DNA of 61,900 nt from Collinsella aerofaciens. Its GTDB lineage: Bacteria > Actinomycetota > Coriobacteriia > Coriobacteriales > Coriobacteriaceae. Location of the stretch: assembly GCF_015554145.1 (NCBI RefSeq), contig NZ_JADNHZ010000016.1:1-61900 (forward strand). The letters are read 5' to 3'. Shown one piece after another: positions 1 through 8,419 of this stretch. The notes beneath the pieces are model-generated. The model saw nothing but the letters and a program-made list of their open reading frames with translations. It made no database searches and had not been told where the DNA came from. Both the position numbers and the translations under genes were made by a program. Position 1 is the first letter of the stretch. The number at the start of each line of letters is the position of its first letter.

Positions 1-81
1 CAACCGTATTCCAGGTTCCTGGACGCCGAGCCGACTCGCTTCGGATCGAGCGCTACACCAACTTTCTCGACACTACCGCTG

Positions 82-194
82 GCGGGGGTCCAGTCCGACC
101 AGTCCCTGCCGTACCAGAACTCCTTCTTGAGCAGGCCGAAGAAGCCCTCCATCGCCGCGTTGTCCGGGCTGCAGCCCTTGGCGGACTGGATTGG
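82..194 (-). pseudogene. IS3-family transposase fragment (integrase core end)
   Basis: Reading the minus strand from about 194 gives a peptide with the pattern SAKGCSPDNAAMEGFF followed by GLLKKEFWYGRDW. This is the DDE integrase core signature of IS3-group transposases (the N-A-x-M/E-x-F-F region with the catalytic Glu and the K-x-E-x-x-Y after it). An in-frame stop lies just upstream and the expected C-terminal tail is missing, so only about 37 codons survive. At about 60-80 the sequence changes to an unrelated stretch (cacca-actttctcgacacta), which could be the end of a second inserted element; I cannot prove this. The fragment is non-functional and marks a mobile-DNA scar at the window edge. 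Confidence 0.65.
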
Positions 195-295
195 CTACAC
201 TGATGTGGACAGTTCCGGGAGGGGCGCAAGAGACGGGAAGGCCGTGTGCGCGTTCCTGCGCGAGGGCCGCGGGGAGGGGCTGCCTGGGTACGGCG

Positions 296-439
296 CCTGT
301 CAACTCGGTCTACGTCTTTGATGACCGGGTCGTACTCAATATCAACTTCACGGATGATGCCAAAACGGTCACCCGTGAGGAAGTGTTGGGTTCGAGTGCT
401 ATGGACAATGTTCCAGCATGCTGGGATCGAACTCGCTAG
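296..439 (+). pseudogene. C-terminal remnant of a serine site-specific recombinase
   Basis: This frame encodes a peptide reading PVNSVYVFDDRVVLNINF then TDDAKTVTREEVLGSS. It resembles the extreme C-terminus of large serine recombinases of clostridial and coriobacterial integrative elements (beta-strand NSVYV-x-DD followed by KT-x-T-x-EE). The catalytic and recombinase domains are absent; sequence upstream of about 290 is out of frame or unrelated. The reading frame continues into the 3' end of the DUF523 gene on the opposite strand and stops at 439, inside that gene. Known for the family: integrase genes often end next to the attachment site. Inference: an integrative element lay, or still lies, to the left, with one end near 400-440. 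Confidence 0.5.
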
Positions 440-860
440 CCGGAATCACACGGTACCCGTGACGCAGCAGCAGATCGACAAAAACACCGTTGCCCGCTGT
501 GAGGGTGCCGCTGAATGTTCCATCGTAGATGCGGCCGGCACCGCACGAGGGACTGCGATCCTGAAGAATACACGCGGCAATCTCAGACGGGCCACCCGCC
601 TGCTCGCACATATCGAGTGCGCGCTGGGCGCCCAGGCGAAACTCGCGATCGACCGAGATGCCCTCGCAGGTACGGACCTCGCCGTTCACAATCTCGGACG
701 GCTTGCGCGGCGTGGGCAGGCCGCCAAAGACCTCAGGGCACACCAAGAGTACCTCGGTCCCCGTGCATTCGCACGCTTCGACCAGCTCGCGATGGTAGTT
801 ATCGAGCCCGTTATACTTGCAGCTCTCGCCCATCAAGCAGGCACTTACCACGATCTTCAT
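399..860 (-). CDS. DUF523 family protein (TudS-like)
   Basis: A 153-aa protein starting MKIVVSACLMGESCKYNG. The start at 860 is chosen because a GGAGAG ribosome site precedes it; an upstream in-frame start would add 21 unrelated residues. Conserved family features are the N-terminal SACLMG-x2-CKYNG with two cysteines, the CPEVFGGLPTPR motif and the SPSCG motif with a third cysteine. DUF523 proteins include TudS, a [4Fe-4S] enzyme removing sulfur from thiouracils; the three cysteines fit cluster binding, but the substrate here is unproven. The 3' end overlaps the terminal codons of a recombinase remnant on the other strand. It ends 76 bp from ftsH, on the same strand. Confidence 0.75.
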   Translation of the reverse strand: MKIVVSACLMGESCKYNGLDNYHRELVEACECTGTEVLLVCPEVFGGLPTPRKPSEIVNGEVRTCEGISVDREFRLGAQRALDMCEQAGGPSEIAACILQDRSPSCGAGRIYDGTFSGTLTAGNGVFVDLLLRHGYRVIPASEFDPSMLEHCP

Positions 861-936
861 ATTCAACTCTCCCCACGCAAAACGCCCCATTTGAGATGGA
901 CACTCAAATGGGGCGATAGACACTGCGCAACCAGTA

Positions 937-2844
937 TTACTGCTGCTTTGGCATCAGCGGATTCTCGCGCGTGAGGAGATTCATAAACTCCTCGCCCGTG
1001 ATCGTCTCCTTCTTGTACAGATAACGAGCCAGCTCGTGGAGCTTAAACTTGTTTTCCCTCAGGATCTGCAGGGCGCGGTCGTGCGCATCCTCGATCAGCT
1101 TGGCGACAATTGCATCCACGCGCTCGGCCGTACCGGGGGCGCAAGTGAGCGACGTATCCTGGTTGAGGTACGCGTTCTGGACAGTACCGAGCGCCATCAT
1201 GCCAAACTCGTCGGACATACCAAAGCGCGTCACCATGTTGCGGGCAAGCTTGGTTGCCTGCTCGATATCGTTGGCCGCGCCGGTCGTCATCTCGCCAAAG
1301 ATGAGCTCCTCGGCCGCGCGACCACCGCAGTAGACGGCGAGCTTGTCCAGCACCTCCTGGCGCGTGGTCAGGAAGCGCTCATCCTCCTCGACCTGCATGG
1401 TGTAGCCCAGAGCGCCGCTCGTACGCGGCACGATGGTGATCTTGGTAACCGGCGCAGAACCCTTCTGGCGGGCGGCAACGATGGCATGGCCGATCTCGTG
1501 ATAGGACACGACCTGTTTCTCGTGGTCGGACAGAACCGTGGACTTGCGCTGCTGACCGGCGATGACAACCTCCACCGACTCCTCAAAATCGTCCTGTGTA
1601 GCGCGCTTGCGACCCTCGCGGACGGCACGCAAGGCGCCCTCATTGATGATGTTGGCCAGGTCGGCACCCGAAGCGCCGGGCGTGGCGCGGGCAATCGCGG
1701 TCAGGTCGATCGGCGGCTCCGTCTTCACGCTCTTTGCATGCAGCTCGAGGATGTTCTTGCGGCCGGTCAGGTCGGGCAGCTCAACGGGGATGCGACGGTC
1801 AAAACGACCGGGGCGCAGCAGGGCCGGGTCAAGGCTGTCGGGGCGGTTGGTAGCAGCAAGAACGACGATACCCTTGTGGTTATCGAAGCCGTCCATCTCG
1901 GTCAACAGCTGGTTGAGCGTCTGCTCGCGCTCGTCGTTGCCACTAAAGCCGCCGCCATCGCGCTTCTTACCGATGGTATCGATCTCGTCGATAAACACGA
2001 TGCACGGGGCCTTTTCCTTGGCCTGCTTAAACAGATCGCGAACCTTAGCGGCGCCGCGGCCAACGAACATCTCAACAAACTCAGAACCAGAAATACTAAA
2101 GAACGGCACGCCCGCCTCGCCGGCCACAGCCTTGGCAAGCAGGGTTTTACCGGTACCCGGAGGGCCAACAAGGAGAGCACCGCGCGGCAGCTTGGCGCCG
2201 ATCTCCTCGTAGCGCTGCGGCTTCTCCAGAAAGTCGACGACCTCCTTGAGAGACTCCTTAGCCTCTTCCTGGCCGGCGACGTCCTTAAAGGTCACGCCCA
2301 CATCCTTGGAGGCGATAACGCGAGCGCCAGACTTACCCAGTCCACCGCCGCCAAAACCACCGCCGCCAAAGTTCATCGAGGGACCGTCATCACCCATGGC
2401 CTTCTTCATGCGGCGGTTGAGCCACCAACCGATGAGGAAGAAGATGGCCATGGGAAGGATGAGCGTGAGCAGGTAATAGGTCATCAGACCCGAGTTTTTA
2501 TCGGGAACGACCGATTCCAGGGACGCACCGGATTCAAGCACGCGATCGGTAAAGCCCGCATCGTTCGGCACACCGGTCGTCTTGTAGGCGATGTTCTCGT
2601 CCTCGCCCTTTTTGGTGTAATAAATCGTGTAATCGTCCGTGTTGTATTCGACCTTGTCGACACTCTTCTTATCGAGCGCTTTGACAAAGGTCGAATAATC
2701 GGTCTTCGTAATCTGCTGCGTGTGACCGATGTTGGGGAACAGAACGGTCGAGAGCACGAGGTAGACGACGAAGGCGATGAGCACGTAGAGGATCATATTC
2801 CGTCTACGTTTGTTGTCATCCATCTCCATCTGCTTGAACTCCAT
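937..2844 (-). CDS. ftsH: ATP-dependent zinc metalloprotease FtsH
   Basis: A 635-aa membrane AAA+ protease that degrades misfolded and short-lived membrane and cytosolic proteins as a hexamer on the inner face of the membrane. Visible parts: transmembrane segment about residues 17-36, extracytoplasmic domain 40-120, second transmembrane segment 122-142, a glycine-rich linker near 159-170, Walker A GPPGTGKT at 227-234, Walker B FIDEID at 284-289, the second region of homology with RPGRFDRR near 344-351, and zinc-site HEIGH at 449-453. Length is normal. The pore region reads [11 protein letters not shown] where FVGVGASRVRD is usual. The start is uncertain: the ATG at 2844 lacks a clear ribosome site, while an ATG at 2829 has GGAG 9 nt upstream. 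It is divergent from the cobalamin gene at 2922. Confidence 0.95.
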   Translation of the reverse strand: MEFKQMEMDDNKRRRNMILYVLIAFVVYLVLSTVLFPNIGHTQQITKTDYSTFVKALDKKSVDKVEYNTDDYTIYYTKKGEDENIAYKTTGVPNDAGFTDRVLESGASLESVVPDKNSGLMTYYLLTLILPMAIFFLIGWWLNRRMKKAMGDDGPSMNFGGGGFGGGGLGKSGARVIASKDVGVTFKDVAGQEEAKESLKEVVDFLEKPQRYEEIGAKLPRGALLVGPPGTGKTLLAKAVAGEAGVPFFSISGSEFVEMFVGRGAAKVRDLFKQAKEKAPCIVFIDEIDTIGKKRDGGGFSGNDEREQTLNQLLTEMDGFDNHKGIVVLAATNRPDSLDPALLRPGRFDRRIPVELPDLTGRKNILELHAKSVKTEPPIDLTAIARATPGASGADLANIINEGALRAVREGRKRATQDDFEESVEVVIAGQQRKSTVLSDHEKQVVSYHEIGHAIVAARQKGSAPVTKITIVPRTSGALGYTMQVEEDERFLTTRQEVLDKLAVYCGGRAAEELIFGEMTTGAANDIEQATKLARNMVTRFGMSDEFGMMALGTVQNAYLNQDTSLTCAPGTAERVDAIVAKLIEDAHDRALQILRENKFKLHELARYLYKKETITGEEFMNLLTRENPLMPKQQ

Positions 2845-2921
2845 CTACTGGGGTTGATAATGCTATCTAGAATACCCAACCCAGACGGCGATAAACCGAC
2901 GCCGGGCACGAAAGGACAGAG

Positions 2922-3407
2922 ATGGCATCACTGGAAGTCGGCAAGGTTCAAATCTACACGGGCGACGGAAAGGGCAAAACCACGGCCGCCTTGGGGCTGG
3001 CTTTGCGTGCCACAGGTTATGGTCTCAACGTACTCATGCTGCAGTTTGCCAAGAAGCTGTACTGCGCCGATCACGATGCCGCACCGCGCCTGGGACTGCG
3101 CATTGTGCAGGCCGATCGCGACACGCCCGAGGCTTGCGCCGCGCAGATCATGGAGCTCGCACGCGAGCAGATTAGCCAGGTAGACATGCTGATCTTGGAT
3201 GAACTGGGAGAAGCCATGCGACGGGGCTTTGTGACGCGCGAAGATGTCGAAGCGTTGATCACGATGAAACCGACCACCACAGAGCTCGTGCTCACCGGCC
3301 GCGGCTTGCTGCCCCTCGCCGACCTTGCCGACCTAGTAACCGAAATGCGTCCCATCAAACACTACTTCGACGAAGGCCTCCTAGCCCGCCAAGGCATCGA
3401 ATACTAA
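2922..3407 (+). CDS. cobO: Cob(I)yrinic acid a,c-diamide adenosyltransferase (CobA/CobO/BtuR type)
   Basis: A 161-aa P-loop enzyme that transfers the adenosyl group of ATP to cobalt(I) corrinoids, the last activation step giving coenzyme B12. The N-terminus has the diagnostic IYTGDGKGKTTAALGLALRA motif with the P-loop at about 15-22; the later part has LILDELGEA (Walker-B-like) and the conserved PTTTELVLTGR segment. It is slightly shorter than the usual 170-200 residues, mainly at the C-terminus. The start is supported by AAAGGA about 8 nt upstream. It stands alone with no other cobalamin genes in the window, so a role in salvage of exogenous corrinoids is an inference. A long inverted repeat lies directly after its stop. 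Confidence 0.9.
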   Translation: MASLEVGKVQIYTGDGKGKTTAALGLALRATGYGLNVLMLQFAKKLYCADHDAAPRLGLRIVQADRDTPEACAAQIMELAREQISQVDMLILDELGEAMRRGFVTREDVEALITMKPTTTELVLTGRGLLPLADLADLVTEMRPIKHYFDEGLLARQGIEY

Positions 3408-3408
3408 T

Positions 3409-3492
3409 TGATCCGAAGGGGACGGAGGCAAACGGATCATCGACATCACGACGGAGAGCAATGATCCGTTTTCCTCCGTCCCCCAGGGATCA
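3409..3492. repeat. Long inverted repeat between convergent genes (terminator-like)
   Basis: Left arm 3409-3440 and right arm 3461-3492 are near-perfect inverted copies (tgatcc, then a ggggacgg-containing core, then aaacggatcat, with a few mismatches) around a ~20-nt loop. The element fills the gap between the converging cobalamin gene and MATE gene exactly, starting 2 nt after one stop and ending next to the other. There is no strong T-run. It may serve as a bidirectional terminator or may be a dispersed palindromic repeat; its ggggacg core recurs in the palindrome at 23646-23673. Confidence 0.7.
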
Positions 3493-4842
3493 TTAGGCAG
3501 TGGCGCGGCCTAGCCAATTGCCGCTGTGATGGTAGACGGTGAACATCGCGGCGGTGATTACCCAGGTTACGGGGTAGACCAGCAGCAGATGCTCGAGCGA
3601 GGGGTCAAGCGGCATAATCGCGAACACCCACGCCACGCGGAGCACGACCGTGCCGAAGATCGTGAGCATCATAGGCTGGAAGCTCACGCCAGCGCCGCGG
3701 ATGGAGCCGGACGCGTTTTCGATAATCGAGAAGATCGCGTAGAACGGCGCGATGAAATGAAGAATCGTCGTGGTGTAGGCCGAAATCGAAGCATCGTCGA
3801 CAAACAGACGCGACAACGGACCCGAGAACACCAGTAGCACGGCAGACAGGCCACCAATGAGCATAAACGACAGCACAAGCGACGTATGGTAGCCCTTGCG
3901 CATGCGCTCGTAGTTGCGCGCGCCAAAGTTCTGTGCCGAGAACGTGGTGATCGAAACGCCAAGCGCCTCGGTAACCATCCAGACAATGCCATCCAAACGG
4001 CCCGAAAGACCCCACGCCGTGGTGACATCGGCACCAAACGAGTTGACCGACACCTGAATCAAAACGTTGGAAATCGAATACGCAGCAGACTGAAAGCCAA
4101 GCGGCAGACCACACGAGATCATGCTCTTACAAATGCCAGGATCAATGCAGAGTTTGGACAGTGAAAGCCGCCACGCACCCGGAGCGTGCATCATACGAAT
4201 CACGATCATCGTGGCATTGGAGCAAATGGTCAGCGCCACCGCGATGCCGCAGCCCAGAGCCTCCATATGAAGCACGGCAACGAAGATGACATCCAGCACC
4301 GCATTAACAAGGCAGCCGGAAGCAATGATCACAGCAGGACCGCGTGTGTCGCCCACGGCGCGCAGCAGCGCCGTTCCCATATTGAGCAGCAGCGCCGCAA
4401 CCATGGCGGCAAAATAGCAACGAGCATAGGCCACGCCCTCGGCCAATAGTTCATGCGGCGTGTTCATAAGTACCAGCATGGGCTCAACGAACACTATGCC
4501 AAGAATCGAGAAAACGATACCGCCCACCAGCGCGAGCGTCATGGCCGTATGGACCGAACGACTCAATCGCTCATCATCGTGCTGACCAAAATACTGACCG
4601 GTAATGACCGCGCAGCCAGCGCCAACGCCAACGCAAAAGCCAATGCAGAGCTCGGTGAGCACCATCGTGGCTTGAATGCCACCCAGCGCGAGCTTGCCGC
4701 CAAACTGCCCGACGATATACGTACCAATAAGCGTGTAAGCCTGCTGAAAAAACGAGCTAAAGAAGATAGGGACGCACAGCGACAGCAGCTGTTGCCAAAT
4801 GACACCCTGCGTTACATCGATAGCCGTAGATTTCTTAGCCAC
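3493..4842 (-). CDS. MATE family multidrug efflux transporter
   Basis: A 449-aa polytopic membrane protein of the multi-antimicrobial extrusion family (cation-coupled drug or toxin export). The sequence shows about 12 hydrophobic segments in two related halves, the opening TQGVIWQQLLSLCVPIFFSS and FQQAYTLIGTYIVGQFGG typical of the NorM/DinF superfamily, and a second-half ALGVSITTFSAQNFGARN matching the family's repeat. The GTG at 4842 is preferred because it follows a GGGGAGGG site; the TTG at 4875 has none. Substrate cannot be inferred. It converges with the upstream cobalamin gene; no operon partner is evident. Confidence 0.88.
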   Translation of the reverse strand: MAKKSTAIDVTQGVIWQQLLSLCVPIFFSSFFQQAYTLIGTYIVGQFGGKLALGGIQATMVLTELCIGFCVGVGAGCAVITGQYFGQHDDERLSRSVHTAMTLALVGGIVFSILGIVFVEPMLVLMNTPHELLAEGVAYARCYFAAMVAALLLNMGTALLRAVGDTRGPAVIIASGCLVNAVLDVIFVAVLHMEALGCGIAVALTICSNATMIVIRMMHAPGAWRLSLSKLCIDPGICKSMISCGLPLGFQSAAYSISNVLIQVSVNSFGADVTTAWGLSGRLDGIVWMVTEALGVSITTFSAQNFGARNYERMRKGYHTSLVLSFMLIGGLSAVLLVFSGPLSRLFVDDASISAYTTTILHFIAPFYAIFSIIENASGSIRGAGVSFQPMMLTIFGTVVLRVAWVFAIMPLDPSLEHLLLVYPVTWVITAAMFTVYHHSGNWLGRATA

Positions 4843-4967
4843 ACGCCCTCCCCACCAGCGTACGTCAAACAACAAAACGGCAATTTAAGACCAAAGCCAA
4901 TACCAGCTTAGCACCGACCGACGTCGGCCGAAACGCCCCGAACCAGAGCCCGGTGCTAACTATCTGC

Positions 4968-5882
4968 CTAGTGATACAGCCCCGGCTGGTAGTGGTACTC
5001 GTTGCTCACATGCGGGCACAGCTGCCAAAAGGCAACAGCGCTTGCCGCGGCCACGTTGAGTGAATCGACCCCATGCGCCATCGGAATACGCACGGCGCGG
5101 TCGCAGCCTGCAATGGTCTTGGCGCCCAAGCCAGCACCCTCGGTGCCCATAAAGATTGCCAGGCGGTCAATCTCCTGGAGCGCGGGATCGTCCAGCGACA
5201 CCGAATCATCCGTCAACGCCATAGCGGCACACGAAAAGCCGGCATCGTGTAGCGCCGCCAGCCCATCATGCGGCCATACGCGCGCTTCGCTGCCAATGCG
5301 TGTCCAGGGCACCTGGAACACCGTGCCCATGCTCACGCGGGCCGAACGACGATACAGCGGATCACAACACGTAGGACTGACCAAAATGCCGTCGACGTTG
5401 AGCGCGGCCGCCGAGCGGAATATTGCGCCCACATTGGTATGGTCGACAATGCCCTCGAGCACGCACACGCGCACCGGGCGCTCCCCCGCCGCCTCGACGA
5501 CGCCGCCCAAGAACTCATCAACCGGAATCTGTCGCGGGCGACGAAATGCCGCGAGCGCACCGCGCGTCACGTTAAAACCCGTCAGACGCTCCATAAGCTC
5601 CATCGAGGCAACGAACACGGGAACCGGACCCGCGCCCTCGCGTACCGCCAGGCGCTCAAACAGCGGCATCATCTGGTCGAGCCAGCGCTCGCCCAAAAGA
5701 AAGCTCACCGGCTCGTATCCGGCGCGAACCGCACGTTCGATGACCTTGGCACTCTCGGCGATAAAAATGCCCTTCTGCGGCTCCAGCACGCAGCGCAGCT
5801 CGCGCTCGGTCAGTCGCACGTAGGCATCGAGCCGCTCGTCCTCGAGCGAATCAATTCGCAGAACCTCAACGGCATCAGTCAT
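4968..5882 (-). CDS. TrmH/SpoU-family RNA 2'-O-methyltransferase
   Basis: A 304-aa SPOUT enzyme that methylates ribose 2'-OH of rRNA or tRNA using S-adenosylmethionine. The N-terminal ~110 residues form the substrate-binding part (GIFIAESAKVIERAV). The C-terminal knot domain shows motif 1 HTNVGAIFRSAAAL, motif 2 IFMGTEGAGL and motif 3 IPMAHGVDSLNVAAASAV, all with the expected Asn, Arg, Glu and Ser/Asn residues. The ATG at 5882 is chosen; an upstream ATG at 5915 would add a cysteine-rich 11-residue stretch without a ribosome site. Exact target (23S rRNA or tRNA) is unknown. It is followed by the MATE gene on the same strand after 125 bp. Confidence 0.88.
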   Translation of the reverse strand: MTDAVEVLRIDSLEDERLDAYVRLTERELRCVLEPQKGIFIAESAKVIERAVRAGYEPVSFLLGERWLDQMMPLFERLAVREGAGPVPVFVASMELMERLTGFNVTRGALAAFRRPRQIPVDEFLGGVVEAAGERPVRVCVLEGIVDHTNVGAIFRSAAALNVDGILVSPTCCDPLYRRSARVSMGTVFQVPWTRIGSEARVWPHDGLAALHDAGFSCAAMALTDDSVSLDDPALQEIDRLAIFMGTEGAGLGAKTIAGCDRAVRIPMAHGVDSLNVAAASAVAFWQLCPHVSNEYHYQPGLYH

Positions 5883-5991
5883 AGCAGCCTGCCCGCACCC
5901 TTCTTTACAGCACATCTATACCAAACGAGGCGACGCTAAGCGCCGCCCCATGCATTCAATCAACCCGATGATACCGTTCGCGCCAGGCGAT

Positions 5992-6510
5992 TTACGCCCC
6001 AACGCGACGATACGTCACGAACTCATAATCGACACCTTCGTCGCCCTCACCCGCGGCAATCGTGGCAACCCCGCCAGCCCGCGAAACTTCCCATGCAGGA
6101 TCGGCATCCAAATTGGGAAAATACGTGTCCACGGGATGGACGCAGTGGTTATGCGTGACCTCGGCCTCCACGCAGTACGGCAAAAATTGCCGATAGACAT
6201 CGCCGCCGCCGATCACCCACGCAACGGGCTCATCGGCAACCGCAGCGAGCGCCTCGTCGATGCTATGCACCACGTCGACGCCCTCGGGAGCAAAGCTCTC
6301 GTCGCGGGTGAGCACGATATTGCGGCGGTTTTTGAGCGGACGCCCACCAGGAAAACTCAGTAGCGTCTTGCGCCCCATAATGACCGCGCAACCCTTGGTG
6401 CAGGCCACAAAATGGCGCATGTCGGCGCGATTGGAAACCACCATGTCGCCCTCACATCCAATGCCCCAGTCGTCACACACGGCGACGATGGCAGAAAGCT
6501 TACACGTCAT
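5992..6510 (-). CDS. folA: Dihydrofolate reductase
   Basis: A 172-aa NADPH-dependent enzyme reducing dihydrofolate to tetrahydrofolate, needed after each thymidylate synthase turnover. Motifs: LSAIVAVCDDWGIG at the N-terminus, GRKTLLSFPGGRPLKNRRNIVLTR for NADPH binding, and VIGGGDVYRQFLPY. The ATG at 6510 is preferred, with AGGTGG 7 nt upstream; a GTG at 6519 directly after the thyA stop is the alternative. It lies 9 nt behind thyA, so the two are almost certainly co-transcribed and functionally coupled. Confidence 0.95.
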   Translation of the reverse strand: MTCKLSAIVAVCDDWGIGCEGDMVVSNRADMRHFVACTKGCAVIMGRKTLLSFPGGRPLKNRRNIVLTRDESFAPEGVDVVHSIDEALAAVADEPVAWVIGGGDVYRQFLPYCVEAEVTHNHCVHPVDTYFPNLDADPAWEVSRAGGVATIAAGEGDEGVDYEFVTYRRVGA

Positions 6511-6519
6511 GAGCGCCAC

Positions 6520-7368
6520 CTACACCGCAATGGGAATGTTCTTGACCTGCGGGCCGTGCTCGTAGCCCTCGACGATGAGGTCATCGGTCGTAAACGCATA
6601 GAAATCGTGCACGTCGGGGTTAAGCGTTACCTTGGGCGCCGCAAACTGCGGACGCTCGATAAGTTCACGGACAATATCGACATGACGGTCGTAAATGTGG
6701 GCATCGGCAATCACATGCAGCAGCTCACCGGGAATCATATCGACCGACTGCGCGACCATCATCAGCAAAATGGCGTACTGGCACACATTCCAGTTGTTGG
6801 CGGCTAAAATGTCCTGGCTGCGCTGGTTGAGAATCATGTTGAGTGTGGGTTTATCGTCCTGCGGGCGCTGCGTCACGTTATACGTCACGCTGTACGCGCA
6901 CGGATACAGGTGCATTTCGGACAGGTCGCTAAACACGTACGTGTTGGTCATGATGCGGCGGCTGTACGGCGTGTTCTTAAGGTCGTACAGCACGCGGTCC
7001 ATCTGGTCAAAGTCACCCTCGGCATAATGGCTTTTCTGCCCAATCTGGTACCCGTAGGCCTTGCCGATGGAGCCAGTCTCGTCGGCCCACTCATCCCAAA
7101 TATGGCTGTTGAGGTCGAGGACGTTATTTGACTTCTTTTGATAGATCCACAAGATCTCGTCCATGGCAGACTTAAGCGCCGTGCGACGCAGTGTGAGCGC
7201 GGGAAACTCCTCACGCAGGTCGTAGCGAGCCGTAACGCCAAAGTTTTTAATGGTATAGGCAGGGGTGCCGTCCTCCCACACCGGTCGGACCTTTTGGCCC
7301 TCGGTGGTGGTGCCATGGTCCAAGATATCGCGGCACATGGTTACAAACTGTTGATCAGCCTTGCTCAT
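6520..7368 (-). CDS. thyA: Thymidylate synthase (ThyA type)
   Basis: A 282-aa enzyme converting dUMP and methylene-tetrahydrofolate to dTMP and dihydrofolate. Catalytic cysteine lies in YPCAYSVTYNV; the following NQRSQDILAANNWNVCQYA corresponds to the dUMP-binding RSxD region of ThyA, and ADAHIYDRHVDIV to the conserved His-x-Tyr segment. The sequence is a divergent ThyA subtype. The ATG at 7368 is chosen because a strong AGGAGG lies 5 nt upstream; an in-frame start at 7404 adds only 12 residues. It forms a two-gene unit with folA and is divergent from the DUF134-NifX gene. Confidence 0.95.
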   Translation of the reverse strand: MSKADQQFVTMCRDILDHGTTTEGQKVRPVWEDGTPAYTIKNFGVTARYDLREEFPALTLRRTALKSAMDEILWIYQKKSNNVLDLNSHIWDEWADETGSIGKAYGYQIGQKSHYAEGDFDQMDRVLYDLKNTPYSRRIMTNTYVFSDLSEMHLYPCAYSVTYNVTQRPQDDKPTLNMILNQRSQDILAANNWNVCQYAILLMMVAQSVDMIPGELLHVIADAHIYDRHVDIVRELIERPQFAAPKVTLNPDVHDFYAFTTDDLIVEGYEHGPQVKNIPIAV

Positions 7369-7451
7369 TGACCCTCCTGTCAGTCGCCTATAAGCGAAAT
7401 TCATTGTAGCCTAGGCGCACGCGACCCCACAGCCCAAACATAAGCCCTCAT

Positions 7452-7520
7452 TTTCTGACATATGCCAGAAATTCCTTGCGCAAATCCGTACGGTCGATAT
7501 TCTATTGTTGACATATGTCA
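7452..7520 (+). promoter_or_regulatory. Promoter flanked by two palindromic operator-like sites
   Basis: A candidate promoter has TTGCGC at 7476-7481, a 16-nt spacer and TATTCT at 7498-7503. Two related palindromes flank it: 7452-7471 (centre CATATG, one mismatch in 20) and 7509-7520 (perfect 12-mer TGACATATGTCA). Their centres are 53 bp apart, about five helical turns, with one just upstream of the -35 box and the other at the expected transcription start. Such a layout fits repression by a dimeric HTH protein, possibly the DUF134 HTH encoded directly downstream (inference). Confidence 0.55.
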
Positions 7521-7534
7521 GATAAGGAGAGTGA

Positions 7535-8299
7535 ATGGCAGGAAGACGAGAAAAATTGCGCCGCGTTGGGATCATCCCCGAATATCGCGGTTTTACCCCC
7601 GACGGCCTTGCCAGCGGAGATGCCATCGACATGACGGTCGACGAACTCGAGGTCCTGCGACTGTGCGACCTGGAAGGACTCAATCAGGAGGCAGTCGCCC
7701 AACAAATGGGTATCGCTCGCGCCACCGTGGCGGCCATCTGCAGCCGCGCACATCGCAAGGTGGCAAACGCGCTGGTCAATGGACGGGCGATTGTCATCGA
7801 AGGCGGCAACATCGCGTATTCCCCCATCACCACGACGACGGCCGCATGGCCAGCAAAGGAGGTCGACACCATGAGGGTGGCAACGACGTACGACGACGGC
7901 AATATCTTTATGCACTTTGGCCGCAGCGAACAGTTCAAGATCTACGACATCCAGGATGGCAAGGTGCTCAACGAGCAGGTCGTAAACACCGGTGGCACCG
8001 GCCACGGCGCCTTGGCGGGCCTGCTTGCCAACGGTGGCGTTGACACGCTCATCTGCGGCGGCATCGGCGGCGGCGCCATCAACGCGCTCGCCCAGGCCGG
8101 CATCACGGTCTATGCAGGAGCCCAGGGCAACTGCGACGCTTGCGTCGAAGCCCTCATTGCCGGTACGCTCGCGCAGACCGGCGAGGCCACCTGCGACTGC
8201 CACGGCCATGACTACGACCACGCCCACGAACATGGCGAGTCCTGCAGTTGCCACGGCCATCACGAGCACGAGGGCCACGAGGGCTGCGGCTGCCACTAA
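7535..8299 (+). CDS. DUF134 HTH protein fused to NifX/NifB-type cofactor-binding domain with His/Cys tail
   Basis: A 254-aa protein in three parts. Residues 1-~105 are a DUF134 domain: RREKLRRVGIIPEYRGF, then a helix-turn-helix in LNQEAVAQQMGIARATVAAI. Residues ~113-205 are a dinitrogenase iron-molybdenum cofactor-binding fold (NifX/NafY/VnfX family; FGRSEQFKIYDI and ICGGIGGGAINAL). Residues ~210-254 are dense in His and Cys (HGHDYDHAHEH, CSCHGHHEHEG), a likely metal-binding tail. Ribosome site AAGGAGAG lies upstream. A second canonical site AAAGGAGG sits inside the gene 7 nt before an ATG at 7871 (codon 113), exactly where the second domain begins, so the NifX part may also be made alone. 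No nitrogenase genes are near; a role in metal-cluster handling is inferred. Confidence 0.85.
   Translation: MAGRREKLRRVGIIPEYRGFTPDGLASGDAIDMTVDELEVLRLCDLEGLNQEAVAQQMGIARATVAAICSRAHRKVANALVNGRAIVIEGGNIAYSPITTTTAAWPAKEVDTMRVATTYDDGNIFMHFGRSEQFKIYDIQDGKVLNEQVVNTGGTGHGALAGLLANGGVDTLICGGIGGGAINALAQAGITVYAGAQGNCDACVEALIAGTLAQTGEATCDCHGHDYDHAHEHGESCSCHGHHEHEGHEGCGCH
7856..7873 (+). promoter_or_regulatory. Internal ribosome binding site and start codon
   Basis: AAAGGAGG followed 7 nt later by the ATG at 7871, in frame with the DUF134-NifX gene and precisely at the domain border. It is a stronger site than the gene's own. It could yield a separate 142-aa NifX-type protein, or be a relic of two formerly separate cistrons. 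Confidence 0.5.
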
Positions 8300-8362
8300 C
8301 GGCACGGCACCGCGAGCTCGGGGCGCGACACTGAACGCAGCCCAACTATCAAAGCCAACAAC

Positions 8363-8394
8363 AAAGGCCACCCGGTAACTTCCGAGTGGCCTTT
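8363..8394. terminator. Bidirectional terminator between converging genes
   Basis: A 13-bp stem (aaaggccac-c/t-cgg, one mismatch) with a 6-nt loop lies between the stops of the DUF134-NifX gene and ffh. The stem is bounded by AAA and TTT on both strands, so it can work in both directions. Confidence 0.7.
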
Positions 8395-8419
8395 GCCATA
8401 TCAAGCTGGAATTACAGCC

